DNA of 64,000 bases from Enterococcus innesii (GCA_018982785.1 JAHHEN010000001.1:248001-312000); one strand, 5' to 3'; positions 1 through 9,559 are shown, counted from the stretch's first letter. The notes: generated by a model not told the origin, from the sequence alone. Made by a program: numbers and translations.

Positions 1-359
1 CTCGGTAGGTGCAGCTTCTTGGTGATACCATTTTGATAGCTATCCCGATCCTTCAATCGCAGATCACCAGAAAGGTCAATCACTGGAAAGTCATTTGCGA
101 CAAAAGTCGCTGCGAGTTCTTTGCTGATTCCAGCAGGAGTCGCAAAAAACACGAGTTGATTTTCCTTTTGGATTTTTTCTGCATCAAAAGGTTCGATCAG
201 CTGCTCTGTCAGTCCAATTAAATGAGGATACAAAACTGATGAATTTTCATGCATAGAATGACTATGCAAGGTGCCCACCTCCAATTGGGGATGCTGCTGG
301 ATCAAACGAATCAATTCAATTCCGGTATACCCTGTTACACCAACGATTGCTGCCTTCAA
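1..359 (-). CDS. argC: N-acetyl-gamma-glutamyl-phosphate reductase, N-terminal part (cut by window edge)
   Basis: This is the start of ArgC, the NADPH-dependent reductase that converts N-acetylglutamyl phosphate to the semialdehyde in arginine synthesis. The reading frame is open from the start to the left edge, about 119 residues. Visible marks are the N-terminal nucleotide-binding turn AAIVGVTGYTGIELIRL, then FFATPAGIS and the downstream VIDLSGDLRL. The start chosen is TTG at 359 because a GAGGAG ribosome site lies eight bases upstream; the in-frame GTG at 368 overlaps that site. It has its own promoter and lies downstream of argD on the same strand. The C-terminal catalytic half is outside the window. 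Confidence 0.9.
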   Translation of the reverse strand, partial: MKAAIVGVTGYTGIELIRLIQQHPQLEVGTLHSHSMHENSSVLYPHLIGLTEQLIEPFDAEKIQKENQLVFFATPAGISKELAATFVANDFPVIDLSGDLRLKDRDSYQNGITKKLHLP

Positions 360-390
360 ACACGTCACTCCTCAAAAGAATTTACTTAAG

Positions 391-419
391 ATTATAAGAA
401 ACTCCCATCGCTCTGTCAA
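391..419 (-). promoter_or_regulatory. argC promoter
   Basis: On the minus strand a perfect -35 TTGACA (419-414) and a perfect -10 TATAAT (396-391) are separated by 17 bases, placing transcription start about 25 bases upstream of the argC start codon. AT-rich sequence just upstream (421-445) could carry an ArgR half-site, but no clean palindrome is seen there. Confidence 0.75.
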
Positions 420-505
420 TGATTATTTATAAAATTATTCAAAACAAATTCGCTGTTATTCGGTTTTTATAAGAAAAAATGCCCAAAAAATCTATTTTTA
501 TACAA

Positions 506-1651
506 TTATGCTAAGATCGCTTGTAAAATCGCCAATGCTGCTTTCGTTTCCTCTTGCGAGATCGTTAAGGGTGGCAGCAAGCGCAAAACCTTGGTACCCG
601 CCTTTAATGCGAGGAGGCCTTGGTTCCGCAGTTGGGTCAACACGGATTGCAAGCTTTCCGAATCGGCTAATTCGATACCGATCATCAGTCCTTTCCCACG
701 TATCGCCTGCACCTTAGATAGTCCTTGCAATCCGTCGAAAAACTGCTGCTGACGCAATTGAACATTGACTTGAATGTCCTCTTCTTGCAACACACTGCAA
801 ACGGCACTAGCAGCGGCCATCGCTAATTTATTGCCACCAAAGGTCGAACCGTGACTACCGGGTCCAAAAGCCGTTTGCAAGTGGCTTTTGCCTAGCATCG
901 CTCCGACAGGGATCCCGTTACCAAGCCCTTTTGCTACGGTAAAAAGATCAGGTTCAATGCCATATCCTTCAAAAGCAAACAGTGTTCCTGTCCGTCCCAT
1001 CCCGGTTTGGATCTCATCCACCACTAGCAGTGCTCCCTGCTCCTGACAAAGGGCTGCCACCGCTTGGACCCATGCCACCTCAGCAGGGATCACGCCGCCT
1101 TCGCCTTGGATCAATTCTAAAAACACGGCTGCCGTCTGCTCATCTAAAACGGCTTGCAATGCCTCAAGATCATTAAAGGGTACATAAACCATCTCTGGTA
1201 CTAACGGTCCAAACCCATCATGGATACTGCTTTGCCCAGTCAAAGACATCGCGCCAAAAGTCCGACCATGGAAAGATTGTTCAAAACTGATGACTTTGCT
1301 GCGACCAGTCGCTTTGCGAGCCAGCTTTAAAGCAGCTTCGTTCGCCTCAGCACCGCTATTACAAAAATAAGCCAGATACGGCTCGTCTGATGCGTTCTTT
1401 TGATTTTGGGTCAGCTTTTGGGCAACTTCTTCTTGCAGCTGGCTATCATACAAATTCGGCACATGCCAAATCTGCTCTGCTTGTGACATCAAAGCAGCTT
1501 GCACTTTGGGATGTCCATAACCGAGATTGACGACCCCGATGCCGCTTGTTAAATCTAAATATTGGTTACCTTGCGAATCTACCACATAGCTGCCGCTGCC
1601 TTGCTGGATATCGATGGGCAAACGGCTGTAATTAGGAAAAAGATGACTCAT
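506..1651 (-). CDS. argD: acetylornithine aminotransferase
   Basis: This is a class III PLP-dependent aminotransferase of the ArgD type, which transfers the amino group of glutamate to N-acetylglutamate semialdehyde in arginine synthesis. The protein is about 381 residues, normal for ArgD. Visible motifs are the N-terminal LDLTSGIGVVNLGYGHP, the FCNSGAEANEAALKLAR phosphate-binding stretch, VVDEIQTGMGRTG with the cofactor Asp, and TVAKGLGNGIPVGA with the Schiff-base lysine. The ATG at 1651 is preferred over the GTG at 1660 because AAGGAG sits eight bases before it and overlaps the GTG. An ARG-box-like palindrome lies upstream, and argC follows with a separate promoter. Ornithine-oxo-acid or succinylornithine activity is a less likely alternative. 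Confidence 0.9.
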   Translation of the reverse strand: MSHLFPNYSRLPIDIQQGSGSYVVDSQGNQYLDLTSGIGVVNLGYGHPKVQAALMSQAEQIWHVPNLYDSQLQEEVAQKLTQNQKNASDEPYLAYFCNSGAEANEAALKLARKATGRSKVISFEQSFHGRTFGAMSLTGQSSIHDGFGPLVPEMVYVPFNDLEALQAVLDEQTAAVFLELIQGEGGVIPAEVAWVQAVAALCQEQGALLVVDEIQTGMGRTGTLFAFEGYGIEPDLFTVAKGLGNGIPVGAMLGKSHLQTAFGPGSHGSTFGGNKLAMAAASAVCSVLQEEDIQVNVQLRQQQFFDGLQGLSKVQAIRGKGLMIGIELADSESLQSVLTQLRNQGLLALKAGTKVLRLLPPLTISQEETKAALAILQAILA

Positions 1652-1684
1652 TGGTTTCACTCCTTGTCTTGGTTCATTCGAAAT

Positions 1685-1702
1685 TATGTATTAATATACA
1701 TT
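1685..1702 (-). promoter_or_regulatory. ARG box (ArgR/AhrC operator) upstream of argD
   Basis: The minus-strand 18-mer AATGTATATTAATACATA is almost palindromic and fits the Gram-positive ARG box pattern TNTGNATWWWWATNCANA at all but the first position. It lies about 35 bases upstream of the argD start, a suitable place for arginine-dependent repression by ArgR. Confidence 0.6.
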
Positions 1703-1753
1703 TTAATCCAGTTAATTGCAATAAATATTTAAAATAAAGCGGAAAAAATTCAT

Positions 1754-1785
1754 AAAAAAAGAAAGCAGTGACAATCACTGCTTTC
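1754..1785 (-). terminator. Rho-independent terminator of the ABC exporter operon
   Basis: An 11-bp perfect stem (GAAAGCAGTGA, 1761-1771, with 1775-1785) and a three-base loop are followed on the minus strand by a run of seven T. It lies about 70 bases after the stop of the exporter gene ending at 1855. Confidence 0.85.
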
Positions 1786-1854
1786 TTTCAGTCAACCTTT
1801 GGCGGTCTGTTTATTATCATTTGGGGAAGAATTTCTTTCAATACAAACAGTGGA

Positions 1855-3735
1855 TCACGCCACTTCTTCTGAAAATTGACTGTTATACAGGTCTGCATAG
1901 AAACCGTTTTGTGCCATCAATTCTTCATGATTTCCAGTCTCAACAATAGACCCGTGATTCATCACGATAATATTGTCAGCATCACGAATCGTAGAGAGAC
2001 GGTGAGCAACCACAAAGCTGGTCCGATTTTCTAACAAACGACCCATTGCTTTTTGGATCAAAATCTCTGTCCGCGTATCGACACTGGAAGTTGCCTCATC
2101 CAAAATCAAGACATCTGGATCCGCTAAGAAGGCACGAGCGATTGTGATCAGCTGACGTTGACCTTGGGAGATATTGCTGGCTTCTTCATTCAAGACCGTA
2201 TCATAGCCTTCTGGCAATTTGCGAACAAAATCATCCACATGGGCAGCTTTCGCCGCAGCAATCACTTGTTCTTTGGTCGCTTTTTCATTTCCATAATGGA
2301 TGTTGTCATAGATGGAGCCGGTAAACAACCACGTATCTTGCAGCACCATCGAGATATTACTACGCAACTCATCACGAGTCAAGTCTCGAGTATCTTTGCC
2401 ATCGTAACGAATGCTACCGCCAGAAACATCATAAAAACGTTCCAAGAGATTGATCAGCGTGGTTTTCCCAGCGCCGGTAGGTCCTACGATAGCCACCATC
2501 TCACCAGCTTTGACATCCAGATTAAAATCAGTCATCAATAATTTGTCTGGGGCATAACCAAATTGAACATGATCGAAACGAACTTTGTATTCACTGTCTT
2601 CCACTGGCAGACCAGAAGGCTCATCAGTCATTTCTTCTTCATCTAAGACTTCAAAGACCCGTTCGGCAGATGCAACGGTTGATTGGATGGTGTTTAGCAA
2701 GCTAGCGATTTGAGTGATCGGTTGGGAGAATTGATTGGTGTATTGCAAGAATGCTTGCACATCCCCTAACGTCATGTTCCCATTCGCCACTTTGATCCCA
2801 CCAAGGACAGCCACGAAGACATAGCCCAAGTTTTTAATGAAGTTCATCAAAGGCATAATGATCGCTGAAATAAATTGGGCTTTCCAACCAGCAGAATACA
2901 GACGGTCATTTTCTTCTTCAAAAACGACTTGATCGGCAGCTTCATGGTTGAAAGTTTTGACAACTGTGTGACCGCCGTAAGTTTCTTCGACTTGGTCATT
3001 GAGCAATCCTAAACTTTTTTGTTGTGCCGCAAAGAATTTTTGCGATTTTGGTGCGACGATCATCACGACGATCAAGCTTAAAGGAACCGTTGCTAAAGCA
3101 ACCAAAGTCAGTTGCCAACTGATCGTCAGCATCATCCACAAAACCCCGATAAAGGTCACGACACTCGTAATAAATTGGGTCAAGTTTTGTTGCAAGGTAC
3201 TTGCGATATTATCCATATCATTGATCGCCCGTGACATGATATCCCCATTTGAGTGAGTATCATAGTAAGAGATCGGCAAGCGGTTCATTTTTTCATCTAA
3301 GTCACGACGCAGCTCATAAACCGTTCGTTGCGAGACACGAGTCATAATAAACTGTTGTAGAAAGTTGAAGACGGCTGAAATCACATACATGCCGATCGCA
3401 ATCAAAATGATTTGACCAACTTTCTCAAAATCGATAGGAAATTCTGTCACCTGTTGGCCGGCTTGCATCTGTTGTGCACCGATCATGACACCTTTAAAAA
3501 TTTCAGTGGTCGCTTCCCCTAAAATTTTCGGTGTTTGGATTTGGAAGATCACGGCTGCGATCGCTAAAACGAAGACGGCAATGATAGCGATAGAGCGTTT
3601 CGACATGTAACCGAAAAGCCGTTTGACCGTTCCCCAAAAGTTTTTGGCTTTTGGTCCTTTGGCACCGATGTTACGGCCTGGACCGCCACCCATTGGTCCG
3701 CCACGGTGTTGTGTTGTTGTTTTCTTTTCACTCAT
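1855..3735 (-). CDS. heterodimeric multidrug ABC exporter, consensus-site subunit (626 aa)
   Basis: A half-size ABC exporter with an N-terminal six-helix membrane domain and a C-terminal nucleotide-binding domain. The first 40 residues are a cytoplasmic Gly/Lys-rich extension (GGPMGGGPGRNIGAKG) seen in one partner of EfrAB/EfrCD/LmrCD-type exporters. The ATPase has Walker A GPTGAGKTT, Walker B VLILDEATSS with the catalytic Glu, and H-loop VAHRLSTI, but its signature motif is ISQGQ, not LSGGQ. The gene starts with a four-base ATGA overlap with the upstream partner, so the two are translationally coupled. The complementary defects (here the signature, in the partner Walker B and H-loop) predict one degenerate ATP site. 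Substrates cannot be read from sequence. Confidence 0.9.
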   Translation of the reverse strand: MSEKKTTTQHRGGPMGGGPGRNIGAKGPKAKNFWGTVKRLFGYMSKRSIAIIAVFVLAIAAVIFQIQTPKILGEATTEIFKGVMIGAQQMQAGQQVTEFPIDFEKVGQIILIAIGMYVISAVFNFLQQFIMTRVSQRTVYELRRDLDEKMNRLPISYYDTHSNGDIMSRAINDMDNIASTLQQNLTQFITSVVTFIGVLWMMLTISWQLTLVALATVPLSLIVVMIVAPKSQKFFAAQQKSLGLLNDQVEETYGGHTVVKTFNHEAADQVVFEEENDRLYSAGWKAQFISAIIMPLMNFIKNLGYVFVAVLGGIKVANGNMTLGDVQAFLQYTNQFSQPITQIASLLNTIQSTVASAERVFEVLDEEEMTDEPSGLPVEDSEYKVRFDHVQFGYAPDKLLMTDFNLDVKAGEMVAIVGPTGAGKTTLINLLERFYDVSGGSIRYDGKDTRDLTRDELRSNISMVLQDTWLFTGSIYDNIHYGNEKATKEQVIAAAKAAHVDDFVRKLPEGYDTVLNEEASNISQGQRQLITIARAFLADPDVLILDEATSSVDTRTEILIQKAMGRLLENRTSFVVAHRLSTIRDADNIIVMNHGSIVETGNHEELMAQNGFYADLYNSQFSEEVA

Positions 3736-5459
3736 GCAAGATCCTCCTCTCTCAATTGTGAAGAAACGATTTCTTGGTAGGTTTCATTGTCTGCCATTAA
3801 TGATTCATGGGTTCCTTTTCCTACGAGTTGTCCTTCATCCAATACTAAAATCGTATCGGCATCCATGACGGTGCTGACCCGTTGGGCAACCACGACCATA
3901 ATGCTGTCTTGCATGTCGCGTTTCAGCGCTGCACGTAAGTTGGCATCAGTTTTGAAGTCCAGTGCGGAGAAGGAATCATCAAAGACATAGACATCTGCTT
4001 GTTTCACTAACGCACGAGCGATCGCTAAACGTTGACGTTGTCCACCAGAGAAGTTGCCGCCGCCTTGTTCTACACGGCTATCTAAGCCATCTGCCAGTTC
4101 GGAGACAAAATCTTTGGCTTGGGCGATCTCTAATGCTTGCCAGATCTCTTCGTCTGTCGCATCAGGTTTTCCGTATTTCATATTTTCACGAATGGTACCG
4201 GAAAACAGTACCGCTTTTTGTGGAACAAAGCCCACGACTTCTCGTAGATTGTGCTGGGTAACTTCTGCAATATTGACCCCATTGATTTTGATTGCACCAG
4301 ATTCCACATCGTACAAACGAGGCAAGAGATTGACTAAGGTCGTTTTCCCTGAGCCCGTCCCACCGATGATGGCAACAAAATCACCAGATTTTGCTTGGAA
4401 ATCGATATCTTCCAACGCCAATTTCTCAGCGCCTTGGTAGCGATACGCCACATGGTCAAAGGCCAAGGTTGCTTGATCCCCTTGTAAGCTCAATGTCGCT
4501 GGTGTTTTTGGATCGAGAATTTCATCTTCTTCATTTAAGACTTCGTTGATCCGGTCAGCCGAAGCTTGGGCTCTTGGCACCATCACGAAGATCATTGACA
4601 GCATCATAAAGCTGATCAAAATTTGCATTGCATAGGTCATAAACGCAATCAAGTTCCCGACTTCTAAGGTCATTTCTGCAATATAATGACCACCAAACCA
4701 TGTGATGGCAATGTTCGTCCCACTCATGATCAACGTCATCAAAGGCATCATCAAGGCCACGATGGTATTTACTTTAATCGCGGTGTGGGTGTAATCTTTG
4801 TTGGCTTCATCAAAGCGGTTTGCTTCATAATCCGTTTTGTCAAATGCCCGAATGACCCGGACCCCCGTCAAGCCTTCACGAAAGACTAAGTTCAAACGGT
4901 CGGTTTTCTTTTGCATACTTTTGAATAAAGGAACGGCAAAATACATAATACCGCCGACCAATACCAGCATGATAGGAATAACGACTAAAAAGATTCTCGT
5001 TAATTGGGCATCTTTTTGATAGGCCAAGAAGCTCGCCCCAATCAGTGTGATCGGTGCATTGATCATCATACGTAAAAACATTTGCGTCACCATTTGAATT
5101 TGGTTGACGTCGTTGGTGGTCCGTGTGATCAATGATGCGGTCCCGAATTTATCGAAAGAACGAGAAGAAAAATTCTCAACTTTTTGGTAAATGTCCGAAC
5201 GTAGTTTTTGTCCTAATTTTTGTGATTCTCTTGTTGCGAAATACGTATTTCCTAAAGCGGCGATGATACTGATCAATGAAAAGCCGATCATGTAAAAGCC
5301 GGTTTTCCAAATGTAATCAATGTCGCCTGTCGCCACACCATTGTTGATAATGTTGGAAGTCAATGTCGGTAGATACAAATCAGAAACGACTTGGATCACC
5401 ATAAACACCACTGCCATGATGATGGAAATGACGGATACGCGTTTTATCAGCTTAATCAT
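3732..5459 (-). CDS. heterodimeric multidrug ABC exporter, degenerate-site subunit (575 aa)
   Basis: The partner half-transporter: an N-terminal membrane domain with about six hydrophobic helices, starting MIKLIKRVSVISIIMAVVF, and a C-terminal ATPase. The ATPase has Walker A GGTGSGKTT and a canonical FSGGQRQR signature, but Walker B reads VYVFDDSFSALD, with Asp instead of the catalytic Glu. The switch position reads VVAQRVSTV, with Gln instead of His. These are the hallmarks of the degenerate site in heterodimeric exporters such as LmrCD, EfrCD and TM287/288. Its start overlaps the stop of the TetR-type gene by eight bases, so regulator and exporter form one operon. It is probably a drug or lipid-like compound exporter; specificity is unknown. 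Confidence 0.9.
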   Translation of the reverse strand: MIKLIKRVSVISIIMAVVFMVIQVVSDLYLPTLTSNIINNGVATGDIDYIWKTGFYMIGFSLISIIAALGNTYFATRESQKLGQKLRSDIYQKVENFSSRSFDKFGTASLITRTTNDVNQIQMVTQMFLRMMINAPITLIGASFLAYQKDAQLTRIFLVVIPIMLVLVGGIMYFAVPLFKSMQKKTDRLNLVFREGLTGVRVIRAFDKTDYEANRFDEANKDYTHTAIKVNTIVALMMPLMTLIMSGTNIAITWFGGHYIAEMTLEVGNLIAFMTYAMQILISFMMLSMIFVMVPRAQASADRINEVLNEEDEILDPKTPATLSLQGDQATLAFDHVAYRYQGAEKLALEDIDFQAKSGDFVAIIGGTGSGKTTLVNLLPRLYDVESGAIKINGVNIAEVTQHNLREVVGFVPQKAVLFSGTIRENMKYGKPDATDEEIWQALEIAQAKDFVSELADGLDSRVEQGGGNFSGGQRQRLAIARALVKQADVYVFDDSFSALDFKTDANLRAALKRDMQDSIMVVVAQRVSTVMDADTILVLDEGQLVGKGTHESLMADNETYQEIVSSQLREEDLA

Positions 5460-6119
5460 AGGTTTCCCCTCTTTCTTTTTTTGCGCCCTCTCTTAACCAG
5501 CGAACTTTACTGTTGAAATCAGCGATCGCTTCGGCAGGATCATAGTCTGGATCAAACGCTGATTGGCGATAGGCTTCGGCAATCGTCGAAAAGACGGTAT
5601 GCATCAGCAGCTGGATCAGCATTTTCAACTCATGGTCGTCTTTGACTTTCAATAAATCTTTGTCGATTTCTGACAAAAAGATGGCTTGCTGCTTCTGCCG
5701 ATCGGCTTTGTGTTCTTGATGCATCTTGTGCTGCATCTCGGGCACGACTTTATGGAAGGAACGATAATCCATACTCATAAATAAATTGCGGTAAAAGTTT
5801 GCATTTTTGCCTTTAAAAACTTCGGCGATCATCCGTGAAAAGTACCATTCGAACCCCGCAAATAGATCCCCATTTTCATGTTGGATCGATTTCAGCAGGT
5901 CTCGCTGACTATTTTTTTCAACGTATGGAAATAATAGTAGTAAAGATCTTCTTTGTTTTCGAAGTATTGGTAAAAACTCCCCCGAGGAATTTCGGCATCT
6001 TTGATGATGTTGGCGATCGAGGCGTCTTTCAAAGGCAGCCTGGAAAATTCTTTCTTCGCCGCATTTAAAATGCGCTTTTGTTTTTCCGGCGGCAAGTGAA
6101 AAAATGTATCTGTCGGCAT
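5452..6119 (-). pseudogene. TetR-family regulator of the exporter, frameshifted at a 7-base homopolymer
   Basis: The N-terminal part (starting MPTDTFFHLPPEKQKRIL) contains a TetR helix-turn-helix, IANIIKDAEIPRGSFYQYFENKEDLYYYY. The frame then breaks after LKKIVSETC. The rest, starting MIAEVFKGKNANFYRN, is in another frame and runs to the exporter start. One extra base in the T7 run at 5912-5918 (plus strand) gives a continuous protein of about 222 residues, normal for the family, with the bridge reading LKKNSQRDLLKSIQHENGDL. The start at 6119 has AAAGGAG nine bases upstream; the ATG at 6128 abuts that site. It most likely represses its own operon through the palindrome at 6164-6193. The break is a sequencing error, slippage, or a real mutation that would derepress the pump. 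Confidence 0.85.
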
Positions 6120-6163
6120 CACAAGCATCTCCTTTCTAATTAAAATAAATCACAGCTCTCAAT

Positions 6164-6219
6164 ATGACACAATGTCATATGACACTGTGTCATTATACAC
6201 CCTTCACCAGAGAATGCAA
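6164..6219 (-). promoter_or_regulatory. promoter and 30-bp palindromic TetR-type operator
   Basis: On the minus strand the -35 TTGCAT (6219-6214) and -10 TATAAT (6197-6192) are 16 bases apart. Overlapping the -10 and running downstream is a 30-bp palindrome (6164-6193) with one mismatched pair. It is built from two 13-bp sub-palindromes, TGACACTGTGTCA and TGACACAATGTCA, with centres 15 bp apart. This suits two TetR-family dimers blocking RNA polymerase. Confidence 0.85.
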
Positions 6220-6313
6220 GAATTTAAATTTGACTTTTTTATGAAGGAATCGATTCTGGTCTTTTTATAAAAGGCGTTATTTGAAAAGAAATCATAAATG
6301 AAATTTCTGAAAA

Positions 6314-6349
6314 CAAAAAAACTTCGTTTCCCTGATGGAAAACGAAGGT
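6314..6349 (-). terminator. terminator after the LPXTG protein gene
   Basis: An inverted repeat around CTTCGTTTCC / GGAAAACGAAG (6322-6347) is followed on the minus strand by an A/T-rich run that includes seven T. It lies just after the stop at 6385. A weaker T tract on the plus side may make it bidirectional. Confidence 0.7.
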
Positions 6350-6384
6350 TGCTATTTTTTCATTCTGCCTATTATAAATAACGT

Positions 6385-7416
6385 TCATTTTTTCTTTCGG
6401 CGCCATAAAATCAAGAAAACGATCAGCAGCAGGATGATCCCTGCGATCAATAAGGTATAGCTTGGCGCTTCATTGGTTTTAGGTAATGTTTTTTCGCCAT
6501 CGGCAGTAGCGTTGGCCTCTTTCGAAGAAGTCGTTGTCGCTGTTTCTTGAGCGGTCGTCGATGTTGCGGTCGCTTCTTCAGTCGTACTCGTTTGCGTGCC
6601 TGTAGGCAGATACATGGAATCATTTGCCGCTTGAATGATATAAGAGATCCGTCCTGGAACAAAGGCACCTGGATCGACTTGCATCTCTTGTTCCATCTGA
6701 TTCAAGTTGGTTAAAATCGAAATCATCCAGTCGTTGGAAACGGCTTGATTCAAATGTAAAAAGACTCCGTCTGCTGGATAGACGACCCGTAAATATTCCT
6801 GCAACTGATCCACGACAGGAATCAAGTCAGCAAAACTGGCGTAGCTATTCGCATCAAAAGCCAGTTGTGGCTCAATGGCTTCCCAGGATAACGTCTGATC
6901 AACAAACAAGGCACCGATGATTTTTGCCAAGTAAGCAATATCAAAGCCCATCGCATCACTAGAATAACGTAGTGCTAGGCGATTGCCATTGGTCAATTCT
7001 TCATCTGTCAACTGGTCCAACTGTTCTTGGGTAAATGCGGTCACACTGCCTTCAGTGATCCCTTGAGTTAAGGCACTACGTAGCGAACTAGGTTCATCGG
7101 CTAACGTGTTGATCTCATTGACGTTTTGCGTCCCTGTCTCTGCTTGGATCGAGGCAATAACGGCTTCGGAATCGACTGGCTCTTGATTCACGTCAGCTGT
7201 AGTTTCTGAAGTAGCGGATTGATCCGTTTCTTGGTCTTCCGCTGTACTTTCTTGGGCAGAATTTTGGATCTGCTCACTATCTGTTTGCCCTTCTGATGAA
7301 AGCGTCTCGCTAACGGCAACCGGATTGTCACTTCCACTCGTAGCCGTTTCATCTGCATGAACCATCAATGGTGAAAATGCCAGCGTCATTAGTCCGAACC
7401 AAATTATTTTTTTCAT
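6385..7416 (-). CDS. LPXTG-anchored cell-wall surface protein of unknown function
   Basis: A sortase substrate of about 343 residues. It has a signal peptide (MKKIIWFGLMTLAFSPLMVHA), a Ser/Thr/Glu/Gln-rich region of about 85 residues, and a middle domain of about 170 residues that I do not recognise. A Thr/Ser-rich stalk precedes the C-terminal sorting signal: LPKTN, a hydrophobic helix and RRKKK. The start at 7416 is chosen because AGGAGG lies seven bases upstream; the longer open frame to 7491 adds a non-signal sequence. It stands alone between two terminators. An adhesin or wall-associated role is an inference from the architecture only. Confidence 0.8.
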   Translation of the reverse strand: MKKIIWFGLMTLAFSPLMVHADETATSGSDNPVAVSETLSSEGQTDSEQIQNSAQESTAEDQETDQSATSETTADVNQEPVDSEAVIASIQAETGTQNVNEINTLADEPSSLRSALTQGITEGSVTAFTQEQLDQLTDEELTNGNRLALRYSSDAMGFDIAYLAKIIGALFVDQTLSWEAIEPQLAFDANSYASFADLIPVVDQLQEYLRVVYPADGVFLHLNQAVSNDWMISILTNLNQMEQEMQVDPGAFVPGRISYIIQAANDSMYLPTGTQTSTTEEATATSTTAQETATTTSSKEANATADGEKTLPKTNEAPSYTLLIAGIILLLIVFLILWRRKKK

Positions 7417-7505
7417 CGTCATTGCCTCCTCGAATGGGATTTCTCCCTTTGTAACGAAACTGTAACATAAAGACCTCGTTTCCGCAATCAATTTAGTAAC
7501 TTCTT

Positions 7506-7539
7506 AAAAAAAACCTCTATCTTTATCAGATAGAGGTTT
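7506..7539 (-). terminator. terminator of the MurNAc operon
   Basis: A perfect 12-bp stem, AAACCTCTATCT (7511-7522) with AGATAGAGGTTT (7528-7539) and a five-base loop, is followed on the minus strand by T residues. It comes directly after the stop of the PTS gene at 7545. Confidence 0.85.
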
Positions 7540-7544
7540 TACCA

Positions 7545-9559
7545 TTATTTTATCGTTGCCACATGCATGACTGCTTGACCTGCTTTTGTTTCCGCGATCG
7601 GTAACAGTTCAACGTTGGCTGCTTGGTCCATATTGGTGATAATCACGAGCATCTCAGTAGCTTTGCCTTTGGCTGTCAACTGCGCCAAATCGACTTGGGC
7701 AACTTGGGTGGCTGGTGTCACGGCTTGGCCTTCCTCCACCAGGATCTCAAAAGGTGCTCCTTGCAATTCGACGGTGTCGACCCCCATGTGCAGCAAAATC
7801 TCTAGCCCACTGGCAGTCTTGATCCCCAATGCATGTTTCGTTGGAAAAATCGTCGTGATCGTTCCTGCTGCTGGTGCAAAGATCGCCCCATTGTCTGGCA
7901 AGACAAAATACCCGTCGCCCATCATTTTTTGCGAAAATACCGGATCACTTGATGCACTGATCGATTTTGTCGTACCTGTTGCTACTGCGTATAAGGGGGT
8001 ATCGATCGTTGTTGCTGATGAATTTGCTGCCGTTTCCTTTGCCGCCGTTTCACTCGTTTCTTTTGGTTGCGGTTGCACGGAAGTGACGGTTGCAGCTGAT
8101 TTTGCCTCCTCTGCCTCGCTTTCTTTGACTGCTTCTAAGCGATCTTTCGGAATCCCAAAGAAGTAGGTGGCAACGAAGCCGCCAGCATAGCCTGCTAACA
8201 AGCCGAAAATATAGCCCATCCAACGGCCGTTGGCAATCAATGGAATCAAAGCTAACCCTGATGGTCCAATCGCCGTTGCGCCGATATTTGTCAAAGCGCC
8301 AATGACCGCACCACCGATCCCACCACCAATACAAGCAGTGATAAATGGTCGACCTAATGGCAACGTCACTCCGTAGATCAATGGTTCGCCGATGCCTAAG
8401 ATCCCAACTGGCAATGCACCTTTGATCATTTCAGAAAGCTCTTTGTCTTTACGTAGTCGTACCCATAAGGCTAGAGCTGCTCCGACTTGACCGGCACCAG
8501 CCATTGCTAAAATCGGTAATAATTGCGTGCTGCCTGTTGCTTCGATCATTTGGATGTGGATCGGGGTCAAAATTTGATGCAAACCAAACATGACCATTGG
8601 TAGGAAGGCCGCTCCTAAGACAAACCCAGAGAAAGCACCGCCCACGTTCAAGACCCAAGTGATCGAACCGACTAAGCTGTCAGAGATCAGACCTGCCAAT
8701 GGCATGATCAAGAAAATCTCCGTCAAACCGATGATCAGCAAACACAACGTCGGGGTCACGATAATATCGATCGCTTCAGGAATCACTCGATGCAGCACTG
8801 CCTCTAATTTCGCCAAAAGCCATACAGCGAAGATTACACCGATGATCCCCCTTGGTTGGCAGCTAACGCTTCGCCAGTGAACAAGTTTTGGATTGGGGCT
8901 TCTGGGTTCATACCTGTCAGCAAGATGATCGAACCGATCACTCCACCAAGGGTTGGATTGGCTTTAAAGACCTGCGCAGCATTGACCCCAGTAAAGATCG
9001 CTAAATAGGTGAACATCCCATTTCTGAGGACGTTTAAAATCATGACATAATAATTCCAAGTGTCTCCATCTAATCGGCCAGCCGTGATCATGTTGGTCAG
9101 AACGGAGGCGATCCCTGCAACGAGTCCTGCACCAACGAAGGCTGGAATCATTGGAACAAAGATATTTGAAATGTCTTTCAGCAGCGACTTCAATGGTGAT
9201 GATTTTTGTTTGGCTTTTTGGGCTGCTTTCATCTCTGCCGTTTTTTCTGATAACGCCTCTTTGCCTGATTTTTGCTGCGGGATCTCTTGCCCTAAATCAA
9301 CACCGGCTTTTGCCACCATTGCGTTAGCTACTTTGTTGACTTTCCCTGGTCCGATAATGACTTGCAGCTGCTCGTCATTGACGACCCCCATCACACCGGG
9401 AATCTCTTTTAACCCTTGTTGATCGACCTTGTCGTGGTCGCGGACGGTCATTCGTACGCGAGTCATACAGTGATTGACTGTTTCTACGTTGTCCATTCCG
9501 CCGGCTTCTTGAAAAATCTTCTCCGCTAACTCTTCTACCGTCAGTGTTTCTTTTGCCAT
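7545..9559 (-). pseudogene. murP: PTS transporter EIIBCA, probably N-acetylmuramic acid (MurP-like), frameshifted in a C5 run
   Basis: This PTS permease imports and phosphorylates a sugar, by context MurNAc to MurNAc-6-phosphate. The order is EIIB (NHCMTRVR, phospho-Cys near residue 32), EIIC membrane domain, Ala/Thr-rich linker, and an EIIA-Glc-type domain ([20 protein letters not shown] with the phospho-His). The frame breaks after AANQGGSSV and resumes as [11 protein letters not shown]. One more base in the C5 run at 8847-8851 restores [21 protein letters not shown] and a protein of about 671 residues. The start shares a base with the murQ stop (TAATG). MurNAc specificity rests on murQ and mupG next to it. 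The frameshift splits EIIC and would abolish transport if real. Confidence 0.85.

Noticed and set aside
421-445. ArgR box in front of argC
   Set aside because: The AT-rich stretch resembles half-sites but has no convincing palindrome, unlike the box at 1685-1702.
7615-8166. 183-codon plus-strand frame
   Set aside because: Antisense to the EIIC/EIIA part of the PTS gene; no ribosome site or family resemblance.
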